In this document: positions 1-7,737 of the stretch, piece by piece
How the letters are laid out: every line of letters starts with the position of its first letter
Position numbering within the stretch: position 1 is the first letter of the stretch
DNA from: Clostridia bacterium
Lineage (GTDB): Bacteria > Bacillota > Clostridia > UMGS1840 > HGM11507
Reading direction: 5' to 3'
Length of the DNA stretch: 64,000 nucleotides
NCBI GenBank assembly: GCA_017554615.1
Contig: JAFZHY010000013.1
Coordinates: 98,755-162,754, forward strand
The notes under the pieces: model-generated
What the model was told of the DNA's origin: nothing
The model's input: the letters and a program-made list of their open reading frames with translations, nothing else
The model's database searches: none
Position numbers and translations under genes: made by a program

Positions 1-2470
1 CAATTCCATTACCAAAAACCTTCTGAACCGTGACTAAACAAGATGTTTCATAACCACCATCTATTGTTTTTGCTGTAATCACTGCTTCGCCCTTTCCAAT
101 AGCGGTAACAACACCATTATCTACTGTTGCAACCTCTTCATTTGACGATATCCATTCTATGTTTTTGTTTGTTGCATTGGACGGAAATATTGTCGGAATA
201 AGCGTTTCTGTATTGTTAACAAATATAGTTACGGAAGTTTTATTAAGAGAAATTCCATTAACAAATATTGGATAATGAACAGTAGCTGTGTCCAAAGGTG
301 AATTATTTGATGCAATTAATATTTTTCCCCATTGCTCTTCAGTTCCGTTATAATAAATATCTTTTAGTTTTGCGCATCCATAAAAAGCGTACTTATCAAC
401 ATCAATCAGAGTGTTTGGAACATTAATGCTTACTACATTAGAACACCCATAGAAAGCATACGTGCCTATGTGTGTTACTTTACTAGAAAGTGTAATGTTT
501 TTTAAAGAAGTACATTTATAAAAAACATAGTCTTTAATTTCTGTAGCATTTTCTGGAACAACTAAATTTGTTAGTATTTCATCATTAATAATCAAATCTC
601 CACCATTGCAAAGTGGATTTGCGGTAATACTTTCAAAATCAATATTAAACCAAGCGAGCAAATCTGTTATATATATTTTTTCTAAAGCAGAACAATTAGA
701 AAAAGCATATGTGCCGATATTAGTTATGTTTTCAGATAGAACTATACTTTTTAAATTCTGACATTTATAAAATGTGTAATCTTTTATCTCTGTAACATTG
801 TCAGGGATAGTTATATCATCTATTATGTCATTATTCAAATAAAAATCTGCGTCATTACATAATGGGTTTGAGGCACTACCACTAAAATCGATATTACACC
901 ATGCCGCAATATCTGATATATATACCTTTTCCAAATTAGAACAGGTAACAAATGCGAAGTTGCCAATGGTTACAACGCTTTTCCCTATTGTTATATTTTC
1001 CAAACTGCCACACCATGCAAAAGCATACGAACCTATGCTTTTAACACTATCTGGAATCACTATGCTCGTTATATTGCTGCAGCTTGCAAATGCAGAGTCT
1101 CCTATACTTATTACTCCATTTGGAATTGTTATATTATCTAAGTTGCCACAGTGATAAAAGGCATTGTTTCCAATTCGTGTAACTCCTGACGGCATAGAGA
1201 TATATGTTAAGTTGTCACAATAAGAAAATACATAATCGCCAATGTCCGTAACGCTTTCAGGCAAGATATAAGTCTGTTCGCTTCTTCCAGCACCATACCG
1301 AATCAATGTTCTTTTGTTTTTATCATAAAGGACTCCATCAATCGAACAGTAGTTTTCATTATTTACATTTACATTTATGTTTTTCAACTTATCACAAGAA
1401 TCAAACACATCACCCGAAATATTAGTTGCCCCGATTCCAATTTTTATATTGACTAAATCATAACAAGCAAAAAAAGCTGAACGCCCAATGTTAGTAACAC
1501 TATCCGGAATTTCGACATCTGTTAAACTATGACAATTGGCAAATGCTTGAACTCCTATGTCGGTTACACTTTCAGGAAGCGAAAAATTAGATAAATTTCG
1601 ACATGCCCAAAAAGCATTTGTCCGTATTTCCAATAATCCTTCTGGAAATGTAACATTAACTAAATTATCACAATTAGAAAAAGCAGAACTACCTATGATT
1701 TTCACACTATCAGGAATTTTATATGCTGCATCACTTTTTGCTATAGGATAATTAATTAATATTGTCTTATTTTTATCAAAAAGCACTCCATCTAATGAAC
1801 TATAATTCTGATTGTTATCGTTGACAGTTATCTTGCGCAGTTTATCACAGCTATAAAAAGCAGTATCTGCGATATTTTCAACACCGCTACCGATTGTAAT
1901 ACTATCTATATTTTCGCAATAGGACAAGGTGCCTCCTTCTATATTTGTTACTCCATTAGGTATTACTATATTTGTCAAACTTTCACAATACGAAAACGCA
2001 TAGTTACCAATATGTGTTACGGTATCAGGAATTGCCACAGCTGTTAAATCCCAACAATAATAGAATGCATATTCATCAATACTTTCAATGGTGTTTGGGA
2101 GTTCTATGTCAGTTAAATAATAACAATAAGCAAACGCAGAAGTTCCAATCCTTTTTACACTATTCCGAATAGTTACTTTTGTAATACTGAAACTATAAAA
2201 AGCTCTGTCTCCTATGCTGGTCACACCAACATCTATTACAACAGTTTTAATTTTACTGCGATTAGAATACCATGGGGTTGATGACACACTTGTGTAGTTT
2301 TCCATATCACCTATCCCGCTTATTGTAAGTGTTCCCGAGTCATCAAGAGTCCATGTCAAATTATCTCCGCATGTGCCACTTGAAGCTGCATTGACTGTAA
2401 TAGGGATAAATGAAATAAGACTTGCCATAATACTAAAAATTAATATCAAGCTCAAAATGGTTTTTCTCAT
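1..2470 (-). CDS. BspA-like leucine-rich-repeat secreted surface protein (3' end beyond window)
   Basis: Open frame from an ATG at 2470, preceded by GGGAGG, running off the left edge after 823 codons. Reading the minus strand gives a signal peptide (about residues 1-29, ending VNAASS), a clostridial N-cap (GTCGDNLTWTLDDSGTLTI), then roughly twenty LRR_5 (BspA/TpLRR) repeats of the form SVTxIGxxAFxxCxxLxxI. Near residue 735 begins a bacterial Ig-like (Big_2) module with ISLNKTSVTI and ATVDNGVVTAIGKGEAVI. The family is exported and cell-surface associated and is linked in other bacteria to adhesion; no function can be proved here. The anchor, if any, lies outside the window. It sits alone behind its own promoter and structured leader. 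The many plus-strand frames across it are shadows of the repeats. Confidence 0.9.
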   Translation of the reverse strand, partial: MRKTILSLILIFSIMASLISFIPITVNAASSGTCGDNLTWTLDDSGTLTISGIGDMENYTSVSSTPWYSNRSKIKTVVIDVGVTSIGDRAFYSFSITKVTIRNSVKRIGTSAFAYCYYLTDIELPNTIESIDEYAFYYCWDLTAVAIPDTVTHIGNYAFSYCESLTNIVIPNGVTNIEGGTLSYCENIDSITIGSGVENIADTAFYSCDKLRKITVNDNNQNYSSLDGVLFDKNKTILINYPIAKSDAAYKIPDSVKIIGSSAFSNCDNLVNVTFPEGLLEIRTNAFWACRNLSNFSLPESVTDIGVQAFANCHSLTDVEIPDSVTNIGRSAFFACYDLVNIKIGIGATNISGDVFDSCDKLKNINVNVNNENYCSIDGVLYDKNKRTLIRYGAGRSEQTYILPESVTDIGDYVFSYCDNLTYISMPSGVTRIGNNAFYHCGNLDNITIPNGVISIGDSAFASCSNITSIVIPDSVKSIGSYAFAWCGSLENITIGKSVVTIGNFAFVTCSNLEKVYISDIAAWCNIDFSGSASNPLCNDADFYLNNDIIDDITIPDNVTEIKDYTFYKCQNLKSIVLSENITNIGTYAFSNCSALEKIYITDLLAWFNIDFESITANPLCNGGDLIINDEILTNLVVPENATEIKDYVFYKCTSLKNITLSSKVTHIGTYAFYGCSNVVSINVPNTLIDVDKYAFYGCAKLKDIYYNGTEEQWGKILIASNNSPLDTATVHYPIFVNGISLNKTSVTIFVNNTETLIPTIFPSNATNKNIEWISSNEEVATVDNGVVTAIGKGEAVITAKTIDGGYETSCLVTVQKVFGNGI

Positions 2471-2489
2471 AATTATAAAGCCTCCCAAC

Positions 2490-2680
2490 AAAAAATGCGT
2501 AGCCCATATTTCAGAGCTACGCACGAAAAACATACAACCCTGACGATAAGGCTGCTAGACACTTATACTTGCATTTCCTCGCAAGGTTATAAAGTTAGAG
2601 TGCACACTTTTGCCAAATTAGCGTACACCTTGCGACGAATAAATATACTTAACCCATTATAAGCATAGTATGTAGCATAA
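2490..2680 (-). promoter_or_regulatory. Structured 5' leader of the LRR gene with terminator-like hairpin
   Basis: About 190 nt of untranslated leader. Read on the minus strand it holds an 8-bp closing stem (2627-2634 with 2580-2587), then a motif near 2524-2545 resembling one upstream of the gene starting at 13656, then a 7-bp GC-rich hairpin (2516-2522 with 2497-2503) followed by ATTTTTT, just before the ribosome binding site. That hairpin looks like an intrinsic terminator placed before the gene. The segment UACGC inside the first domain (2621-2625) could pair with the 5' arm of the terminator, which would suit an attenuation switch. No riboswitch class that I know matches it. Confidence 0.55.
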
Positions 2681-2682
2681 CT

Positions 2683-2711
2683 ATTATATCACTAAAAGTC
2701 AAATTTTTCAA
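2683..2711 (-). promoter_or_regulatory. Sigma-A promoter of the LRR gene
   Basis: TTGAAA (2706-2711), 17-bp spacer, TATAAT (2683-2688) on the minus strand. It places the transcript start just upstream of the structured leader. A second TATAAT lies closer to the leader but has no good -35. Confidence 0.6.
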
Positions 2712-2807
2712 TATTTTTGATACAGTTAACATATCCTTGCCAAAAGTATATGTTAAGAAGTCCTGAAATTTTTGCTCTTTTATTATAAAGATATTACTTT
2801 TACATAA

Positions 2808-2846
2808 AAAACTGCAATATCAGAAGTATACCGATATTGCAGTTTT
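2808..2846 (-). terminator. Intrinsic terminator after lysS
   Basis: Fourteen-base inverted repeat (2808-2821 with 2833-2846) around AAAACTGCAATATC, giving a hairpin with an 11-nt loop followed by a T-rich tail on the minus strand. It ends the greA-lysS unit. Confidence 0.85.
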
Positions 2847-2860
2847 AAAGTTTTTAATTT

Positions 2861-4414
2861 TTATTTATCAAGTGGCTTCATTGTAGGAAATAATAAAACA
2901 TCTCTTATTGCCTGAGAGTCAGTAAGGAGCATACACATTCTGTCGATACCAAAGCCGATACCGCCTGTTGGAGGCATACCGATTTCCAACGCGTTCATAA
3001 AGTCTTCATCGGTTGTATTTGCTTCCTGGTCGCCTAATGCAAGAAGTGCTTCCTGCGCTTTAAATCTTTCTCTCTGGTCAATCGGGTCGTTAAGTTCTGA
3101 ATATGCGTTTGCCATTTCCCAACCGTTCATAAAGAATTCAAATCTTTCAACATATTCAGGATTTTCCGGTTTTTTCTTGGTAAGCGGAGAAATCTCAATA
3201 GGGTGGTCCATAACAAATGTAGGCTGAAGAAGATGCTCTTCAACATATGTTTCAAAGAAGAGATTTAAGATATCGCCTTTTTTGTGGTGTTCTTCAAATT
3301 CAACATGATGTTTCTTTGCGATTTCTTTTGCTTCCTCACAAGTTTTAATTTCGTTAAAGTCAACCCCTGAATATTTTTTAACAGCGTCAACCATTGTTAT
3401 TCTTTCAAACGGTTTGCCTAAATCCATTTCTATACCGTTATATACAATTTTTGTAGTACCAAGAACTTCATTTGCAACATGACGGTAAAGATTTTCAGTT
3501 AAGTCCATCATACCGTGATAATCAGTATATGCCTGATAAAGTTCCATAAGGGTAAATTCAGGGTTATGACGGGTATCGAGGCCTTCGTTTCTGAAAACTC
3601 TGCCTATTTCATAAACCTTTTCCATTCCACCTACGATAAGACGTTTTAAGTACAACTCTAATGATATACGAAGTTTAAAATCTTCGCCAAGTGCATTAAA
3701 ATGAGTTTCAAAAGGACGAGCAGCAGCACCACCTGCGTTTGATACAAGCATAGGTGTTTCAACTTCCAAGAAACCTTGCCCGTCTAAGTATTTTCTTATT
3801 GCAGAAATAATTTTTGAACGTTTGATAAAGGTATCCTTAACATCATTGTTCATAATAAGGTCGATATATCTTTTACGGTATCTTAAATCAGTATTTGTCA
3901 TTCCGTGGAACTTTTCAGGAAGCGGCTGAAGAGATTTTGTAAGAAGAGTTATATTATCAACTCTAACAGAAATTTCACCAGTCTGAGTAGTGAAGACTTC
4001 GCCTGTTGCACCTATAATATCGCCGATATCAAGTTTTTTAAAGCGTTCGTACTCTTCGTCTCCCAATATATCTTTTTTAACAAAGATCTGAACCTGCCCG
4101 TCCATATCAAGTATATGGCAAAATCCAACCTTACCCATACCTCTTTTAGACATAATTCTGCCGGCAATACATACATTCTTTCCGTCAAGAGCAGAGATTT
4201 TGGCAGTTATGGTTTTTGTTTCTCCATGAACCTGAATTTCTCTTTCTTCGGTTGTATAACCTTCTGAAATATCTTTAGAGGAATGAGTTCTTGAAAACTT
4301 AGTGATTACAAAAGGGTCCTTCCCTTCTTTAACTAAATTATCAAGTTTTTCAATTCTAACTTTTTTAAGTTCGTTAATATCAGTATCAACGACATTCATC
4401 ATCTGTTCGCTCAA
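2861..4414 (-). CDS. lysS: Lysyl-tRNA synthetase, class II
   Basis: Charges tRNA-Lys with lysine in the cytoplasm. The 517-residue product has an N-terminal OB-fold anticodon-binding domain (about residues 80-160) and a class II catalytic core: motif 1 near 213-222 (GFLEVETP), motif 2 near 271-295 ([17 protein letters not shown]) and motif 3 near the C-terminus ([13 protein letters not shown]). Length is slightly above the usual ~500 because of a short charged stretch around residues 42-70. The start is a TTG at 4414, seven bases after AGGAGG; the next in-frame ATG is internal. It follows greA by 11 bp, the usual Firmicute greA-lysS pair. No T-box leader is visible; expression appears to come from the greA promoter. 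Confidence 0.97.
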   Translation of the reverse strand: MSEQMMNVVDTDINELKKVRIEKLDNLVKEGKDPFVITKFSRTHSSKDISEGYTTEEREIQVHGETKTITAKISALDGKNVCIAGRIMSKRGMGKVGFCHILDMDGQVQIFVKKDILGDEEYERFKKLDIGDIIGATGEVFTTQTGEISVRVDNITLLTKSLQPLPEKFHGMTNTDLRYRKRYIDLIMNNDVKDTFIKRSKIISAIRKYLDGQGFLEVETPMLVSNAGGAAARPFETHFNALGEDFKLRISLELYLKRLIVGGMEKVYEIGRVFRNEGLDTRHNPEFTLMELYQAYTDYHGMMDLTENLYRHVANEVLGTTKIVYNGIEMDLGKPFERITMVDAVKKYSGVDFNEIKTCEEAKEIAKKHHVEFEEHHKKGDILNLFFETYVEEHLLQPTFVMDHPIEISPLTKKKPENPEYVERFEFFMNGWEMANAYSELNDPIDQRERFKAQEALLALGDQEANTTDEDFMNALEIGMPPTGGIGFGIDRMCMLLTDSQAIRDVLLFPTMKPLDK

Positions 4415-4425
4415 GAGAATTCCTC

Positions 4426-4899
4426 CTATTTTGTGATCTCTAAAATTTTAAACTCCATAACACCCTGAGGTGCATCTACATAAACTTCGTCTCCCTCTTT
4501 TTTGCCAAGAAGAGCAGTTCCCAAAGGAGATTCGTTTGAAATTTTATACTGAGCCGGATTTGCTTCAGTTGAACCTACAATAGAATAAGTTATTTCTTCG
4601 TCAAACTCTTTATCAAAAAGTTTAACTTTACAACCTATGGTAACAATACCCTCGTTTAAGGAATCGTCTTCTATTACCTTTGCATTTTTTATAGTGTTTT
4701 CAAGTTTATTGATTTTTTCTTCAACTTCTGCCTGTTCGTTTTTTGCGGCATCATATTCTGCATTTTCGGATAAGTCGCCAAAAGAAAGTGCTTCTTTGAT
4801 TTTTTCAGCAATTTCCTTTCTTTTTTCTGTTTTTAAGAATTCTAGTTGGTCTTTTAAACCCTGCAGACCGTCTGCAGTAAGTAATATTTCTTTAGACAT
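4426..4899 (-). CDS. greA: Transcription elongation factor GreA
   Basis: Binds the RNA polymerase secondary channel and stimulates cleavage of backtracked transcripts. The 157-residue product has the N-terminal antiparallel coiled coil (about residues 10-75), with the acidic tip sequence [16 protein letters not shown], then a FKBP-like C-terminal domain with the conserved [14 protein letters not shown] stretch. The ATG at 4899 was chosen because GGAGG sits eight bases upstream; the longer frame from a TTG at 4914 would place the start inside that binding site. First gene of the greA-lysS operon with a near-perfect promoter immediately upstream. Confidence 0.97.
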   Translation of the reverse strand: MSKEILLTADGLQGLKDQLEFLKTEKRKEIAEKIKEALSFGDLSENAEYDAAKNEQAEVEEKINKLENTIKNAKVIEDDSLNEGIVTIGCKVKLFDKEFDEEITYSIVGSTEANPAQYKISNESPLGTALLGKKEGDEVYVDAPQGVMEFKILEITK

Positions 4900-4933
4900 C
4901 GCTAAATCCTCCAATTTACTAATCTATCAGTTT

Positions 4934-4962
4934 ATTATATTACTTTAAAACTTTTATGTCAA
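4934..4962 (-). promoter_or_regulatory. Sigma-A promoter of greA-lysS
   Basis: Consensus TTGACA (4957-4962), 17-bp spacer and TATAAT (4934-4939). The TGA inside the -35 hexamer is also the stop codon of the upstream gene (4959-4961), so promoter and coding end share bases. Confidence 0.85.
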
Positions 4963-5669
4963 GTGTTTTTTGATATGAAGAAGTCAACTTTGAATGGGTC
5001 TGAAATTATTTTATTATAAACTGCGTCGCTTATATTAAAAATATTGTCTTCTTCCTTAAAGTTTATCTTAATATCGCTTATTCCCTTTTTATTACAAGTT
5101 TCAAAAATATCAATGAGTTTGCCTGAGAGTGTGTTTAACTTTATTTCGGATGCTGATAGGTTTATAAGAATATCACAGTCAATATTTTTATACCCCTCTT
5201 TTATTACAACAGGCACACCTGTTGCTCTGTAAAATGCATCTGCATATCCCCTTATCTTTTCAGGACTTTTAGTATAGATACATAACATTTTAAGTTTGTT
5301 TCTTAGTTCAATAACTTTTTTTATTACAAAATCGGTTTTATAACCGTCAATAATTCCTAAAGTAAGGGTTCCCTCTTTTATACCTAAATAATTAGATAGT
5401 TTAAGGGCCATTTTATCCATATTATTTATAAGAATATTATTTTTTGTTACAACATTTATTTTACTTTCAAAGAAACTTATAAAGTTATGGGATATATTAT
5501 TATCAAATGCAATATTAACTATCCTGTCTTTATTTAACTTTTTTATAAGTTTTTTTCTTGTTATTAAATACTCATTTGATATTTTATAAACTGATATTTT
5601 ACCGTACATTTCTTTTTTTACCCTGAAGGGGAAATTACTGGTATTACTTTTTATTATAAGTGCGTTCAA
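4959..5669 (-). CDS. Hypothetical protein, unrecognised family
   Basis: About 236 residues, AT-rich codons like its neighbours. No signal peptide or transmembrane segment is evident. Alternating hydrophobic strands (TLTLGIIDG, LKMLCIYTK, DILINLSAS) and helices suggest an alpha/beta, possibly Rossmann-like, fold, but I do not recognise a family and assign no function. The likely start is a TTG at 5669, four to five bases after AGGGGTGG; the in-frame GTG at 5678 lies within that binding site. It lies between a terminator (5695-5724) and the greA promoter, whose -35 overlaps its stop codon. No promoter of its own is obvious, so it may depend on readthrough of that terminator. Confidence 0.7.
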   Translation of the reverse strand: MNALIIKSNTSNFPFRVKKEMYGKISVYKISNEYLITRKKLIKKLNKDRIVNIAFDNNISHNFISFFESKINVVTKNNILINNMDKMALKLSNYLGIKEGTLTLGIIDGYKTDFVIKKVIELRNKLKMLCIYTKSPEKIRGYADAFYRATGVPVVIKEGYKNIDCDILINLSASEIKLNTLSGKLIDIFETCNKKGISDIKINFKEEDNIFNISDAVYNKIISDPFKVDFFISKNT

Positions 5670-5694
5670 AAAAACCACCCCTAATAATACCTAT

Positions 5695-5724
5695 TAAAAA
5701 AAGCCCGGAATAATTCCGGACTTT
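5695..5724 (-). terminator. Intrinsic terminator after the 59-residue protein gene
   Basis: Hairpin with arms AAGTCCGGAAT and ATTCCGGGCTT on the minus strand followed by a run of T. It separates the 59-residue gene from the 236-residue gene. Confidence 0.8.
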
Positions 5725-5736
5725 CTTCTTTTTGTC

Positions 5737-5916
5737 TTATTTTCTTCTTTCCTCTTCGCTAACAATAGGTTCCTGAATAAAATTATATATCTCGTTATAC
5801 CTTAAAAGTTCTTCCTCTGTTCCCATACCCGCAGCAACAAGACCTGTACAATCGCACAAAGCAGATACTTTAAAATCTTTCTCTTCCGGCAGTTCATTTT
5901 TTCTTTTTTCATTCAC
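5737..5916 (-). CDS. Small cytoplasmic hypothetical protein with CxC motif
   Basis: Fifty-nine residues, charged, with a single CDC motif followed by TGLVAAGMGTEEELLRY and a C-terminal acidic/basic helix. The start is probably the GTG at 5916, six bases after GGGGTG; an in-frame GTG at 5925 would overlap that site. I do not recognise the family. It lies directly downstream of the SCIFF gene, separated from it by the SCIFF terminator, and has its own terminator. A metal- or thiol-related role is possible because of the CxC pair, but nothing else supports it. Confidence 0.6.
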   Translation of the reverse strand: MNEKRKNELPEEKDFKVSALCDCTGLVAAGMGTEEELLRYNEIYNFIQEPIVSEEERRK

Positions 5917-5994
5917 ATTTTTCACCCCAAGATTATTTTATGCGTTTTTTTTATAGGTATTCTGAAAAATTTTAACATAAAAATTTAATTTATA

Positions 5995-6030
5995 AAAAAA
6001 CAAGGCAATAATCTTTACGATTATTGCCCT
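5995..6030 (-). terminator. Intrinsic terminator after the SCIFF gene
   Basis: Arms GGCAATAAT (6004-6012) and ATTATTGCC (6020-6028) with a 7-nt loop, followed by TTG and seven T on the minus strand. Confidence 0.8.
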
Positions 6031-6047
6031 TAACTTTTTAAAATATT

Positions 6048-6194
6048 TTATTTGTTAACTCTTTCGCATTTCTGGTTAGCAACTGTGCATGAAGTTTTAC
6101 AAGCAGACTGACAAGAAGTCTGACATTCGCCACATCCGCCTTTTTTACTTGTTTCTTTTAAGTTACATGTTTTTAAAGTTGTAATATGTTTCAT
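6048..6194 (-). CDS. scfA: SCIFF ranthipeptide precursor (six-cysteines-in-forty-five family)
   Basis: Forty-eight residues: leader MKHITTLKT followed by a core with GGCGECQTSCQSACKTSC and TVANQKC. This is the SCIFF family, a ribosomally made peptide found in nearly all Clostridia, in which a radical SAM enzyme (ScfB) forms thioether bridges from Cys to the gamma-carbon of acceptor residues. Cysteines are at 21, 24, 28, 32, 36 and 43, the expected six, plus an extra one at 10 in the leader. The start ATG at 6194 follows GGGGG by eight bases and the gene has a consensus promoter and terminator. Unusually, no radical SAM maturase, SecD, SecF or YajC gene adjoins it. The biological role of SCIFF is not settled. 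Confidence 0.93.
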   Translation of the reverse strand: MKHITTLKTCNLKETSKKGGCGECQTSCQSACKTSCTVANQKCERVNK

Positions 6195-6229
6195 TTTTTA
6201 TTCCCCCATTAATTAATTTTATTGTTTAT

Positions 6230-6258
6230 ATATTACCATATTATTCTTTTTAAGTCAA
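6230..6258 (-). promoter_or_regulatory. Sigma-A promoter of the SCIFF gene
   Basis: TTGACT (6253-6258), 17-bp spacer, TAATAT (6230-6235) on the minus strand, giving a short leader of about 30 nt. The SCIFF gene therefore forms a monocistronic unit. Confidence 0.75.
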
Positions 6259-6327
6259 CTACTTTTCTATCATTGTTTTTATTCCTGAATTTGTGAATAT
6301 TTTAAGACAGTATAATCAAAAATATTC

Positions 6328-6355
6328 TTGATTTATTCAAAGGCTGTGATATAAT
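6328..6355 (+). promoter_or_regulatory. Sigma-A promoter of the YhcH-family gene
   Basis: TTGATT (6328-6333), 16-bp spacer, TATAAT (6350-6355) on the plus strand, about 35 bp before the start codon. Confidence 0.65.
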
Positions 6356-6389
6356 AAGTTTAGCAAATTATTTTGAAAGGGTGGATAAA

Positions 6390-6839
6390 ATGATTCTTGA
6401 TAATATTAAGAACAAGGAACTTTATTTTAAATTAGGGGAAGGCTTTAAAATCGGTCTTGAATTTATCGAAAAATGCAGAAAAGAAGGAATAGAAACCGGA
6501 AAATATGAATTAGACGGAAAAAACGTTTATGCAAACGTTCAGGAATATAATTCCAAAGAAGAAGCTAAATTTGAAAACCACAATAATTATATTGACATTC
6601 AGTATATTCTAAAAGGTAACGAAATGATGTATTGGGAAGACCTTGCAAAATGCAGCGAGATGATCCCTTACAACCCTGAAAAAGATGTTACTTTCTATAA
6701 CGATACTGACTCTGCAGTTGCACTTGAAGTTAACGAAGACGAATTTGCAATATTCTTCCCAAATGATGTACATAAACCAGGTATGAAAATCAATGAAAGT
6801 TTACCTGTTAAGAAAATTTTAATCAAAATTCATATTTAA
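6390..6839 (+). CDS. YhcH/YjgK/YiaL (DUF386, TabA-like) family protein
   Basis: A 149-residue single-domain cupin of the YhcH/YiaL/TabA family. Visible family features are the FENHNNYIDIQYILKG stretch (metal-ligand histidine and the strand that follows) and FAIFFPNDVHKPGM near the C-terminus, with the second conserved histidine. Members occur in sialic-acid and uncommon-sugar catabolic operons and in biofilm control, often proposed as sugar-processing enzymes; the reaction is not established for this copy. The ATG at 6390 is chosen because AAAGGGTGG ends five bases before it, rather than the GTG at 6381 inside that site. It is monocistronic with its own promoter and a terminator immediately downstream. 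Confidence 0.85.
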   Translation: MILDNIKNKELYFKLGEGFKIGLEFIEKCRKEGIETGKYELDGKNVYANVQEYNSKEEAKFENHNNYIDIQYILKGNEMMYWEDLAKCSEMIPYNPEKDVTFYNDTDSAVALEVNEDEFAIFFPNDVHKPGMKINESLPVKKILIKIHI

Positions 6840-6879
6840 AAAAAAGGTATTTCAGTCTTATGATTGAAATACCTTTTTT
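6838..6879. terminator. Bidirectional terminator
   Basis: Inverted repeat AAAAAGGTATTTCA / TGAAATACCTTTTT with A/T runs on both flanks, between the convergent YhcH-family and LysM-CAP genes. It can serve both strands. Confidence 0.85.
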
Positions 6880-6891
6880 ATATTGTTGCTT

Positions 6892-7491
6892 TTATCCTGT
6901 AAACATCTGTGTCCAATAGTTACCTTCCTTTACATATCCTACGCCAATTTTTGTATATTTAGAACTTAAAATATTTGCTCTGTGCCCTGAAGAATTCATC
7001 CACGACGAAACAACTGCTTCAGGTGTTCTCTGCCCTCTTGCTATATTCTCTGCCGCACTTCTATACGATATACCAAAGTTTTTCATCATATTAAACGGTG
7101 AACCGTATGTGGGCGATGTGTGAGAAAAATATTTGTTGTTTTTCATATCTTCTGATTTAATTCTTGCTACACGGGATAGTTGCCAGTCCATAGTAAGCGC
7201 TGATAGCCCATACTTCGCTCTTTCTTTATTTACAAGTTCTACAACTTTTCTTTCATAATCTGTAATCTCGGAATTTAGTGTTGGGATAGTTAATTTATCC
7301 CCCGGATATATTAAATCAGGATTTTTTATTTGCGGGTTAGCCCCTTTTATTTCGCTAAGGCCAACTTCGTATTTATTTGCTATTTTCCACATACTGTCCC
7401 CCGGTACTACCGTATGAGATACTAAGGCATATGCGTTGAATAAACTTAATGACAAAACAGCCGCAACAATACATATTCTTTTAATCTTCAT
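6892..7491 (-). CDS. Secreted LysM-CAP domain protein (SafA/YkwD type)
   Basis: A 199-residue exported protein: signal peptide (about 1-23), one LysM peptidoglycan-binding domain (about 26-70, HTVVPGDSMWKIANKY through YPGDKLTIP) and a C-terminal CAP/SCP domain (about 78-199). CAP hallmarks are FSHTSP, AAENIARG and WMNSSGHRANIL. LysM should hold it in the cell wall; the enzymatic activity of bacterial CAP domains is not settled. In spore formers such proteins occur in the coat (SafA, YkwD), but nothing here proves sporulation. Start ATG follows AAAGGAGGT. Its 3' end faces a shared bidirectional terminator. Confidence 0.9.
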   Translation of the reverse strand: MKIKRICIVAAVLSLSLFNAYALVSHTVVPGDSMWKIANKYEVGLSEIKGANPQIKNPDLIYPGDKLTIPTLNSEITDYERKVVELVNKERAKYGLSALTMDWQLSRVARIKSEDMKNNKYFSHTSPTYGSPFNMMKNFGISYRSAAENIARGQRTPEAVVSSWMNSSGHRANILSSKYTKIGVGYVKEGNYWTQMFTG

Positions 7492-7582
7492 ATTCTTACC
7501 TCCTTTTTGAACACCTATTTAGGTTAACATAATATTTGAAATTATGCAAAGGAAGAAATTGGGGGGATGTGCAAAGCACAGT

Positions 7583-7737
7583 AATTATTAATTATTCATC
7601 AGCAGAGCGGCTTCATCATTCATTATTCATTAAAAAATCCTGTCAGACTTAATGAATGATGAATATTGAGTAATGAAAAATGAATAATACAAAACAAAAA
7701 ATCCTATCTTTCGACAGGATTTTTGTTTTGGTGGGAG
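7583..7737 (-). repeat. 155-bp direct repeat, copy 1 (ends in nine bases of the tRNA-Tyr 3' end)
   Basis: Aligns without gaps to 7969-8123 over 155 bp with 7 mismatches. It contains short inverted AT-rich motifs (ATTCATTATTCATT and its complement) and a terminator hairpin with arms AAATCCTGTC and GATAGGATTT. Its right-hand end carries CTCCCACCA in minus-strand sense, the last nine bases of tRNA-Tyr, although no tRNA follows here. Confidence 0.9.

Noticed and set aside
960..2172. Several plus-strand open frames of about 64 codons
   Set aside because: They mirror the repeated LRR codons of the minus-strand gene and have no ribosome binding sites.
2490..2680. c-di-GMP class I riboswitch
   Set aside because: Adhesin leaders often carry one, but the conserved class I core and tetraloop receptor are absent.
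4900..4958. T-box or L-box leader for greA-lysS
   Set aside because: The leader is only about 30 nt from a consensus promoter, too short for a T-box, and no specifier or antiterminator bulge is present.
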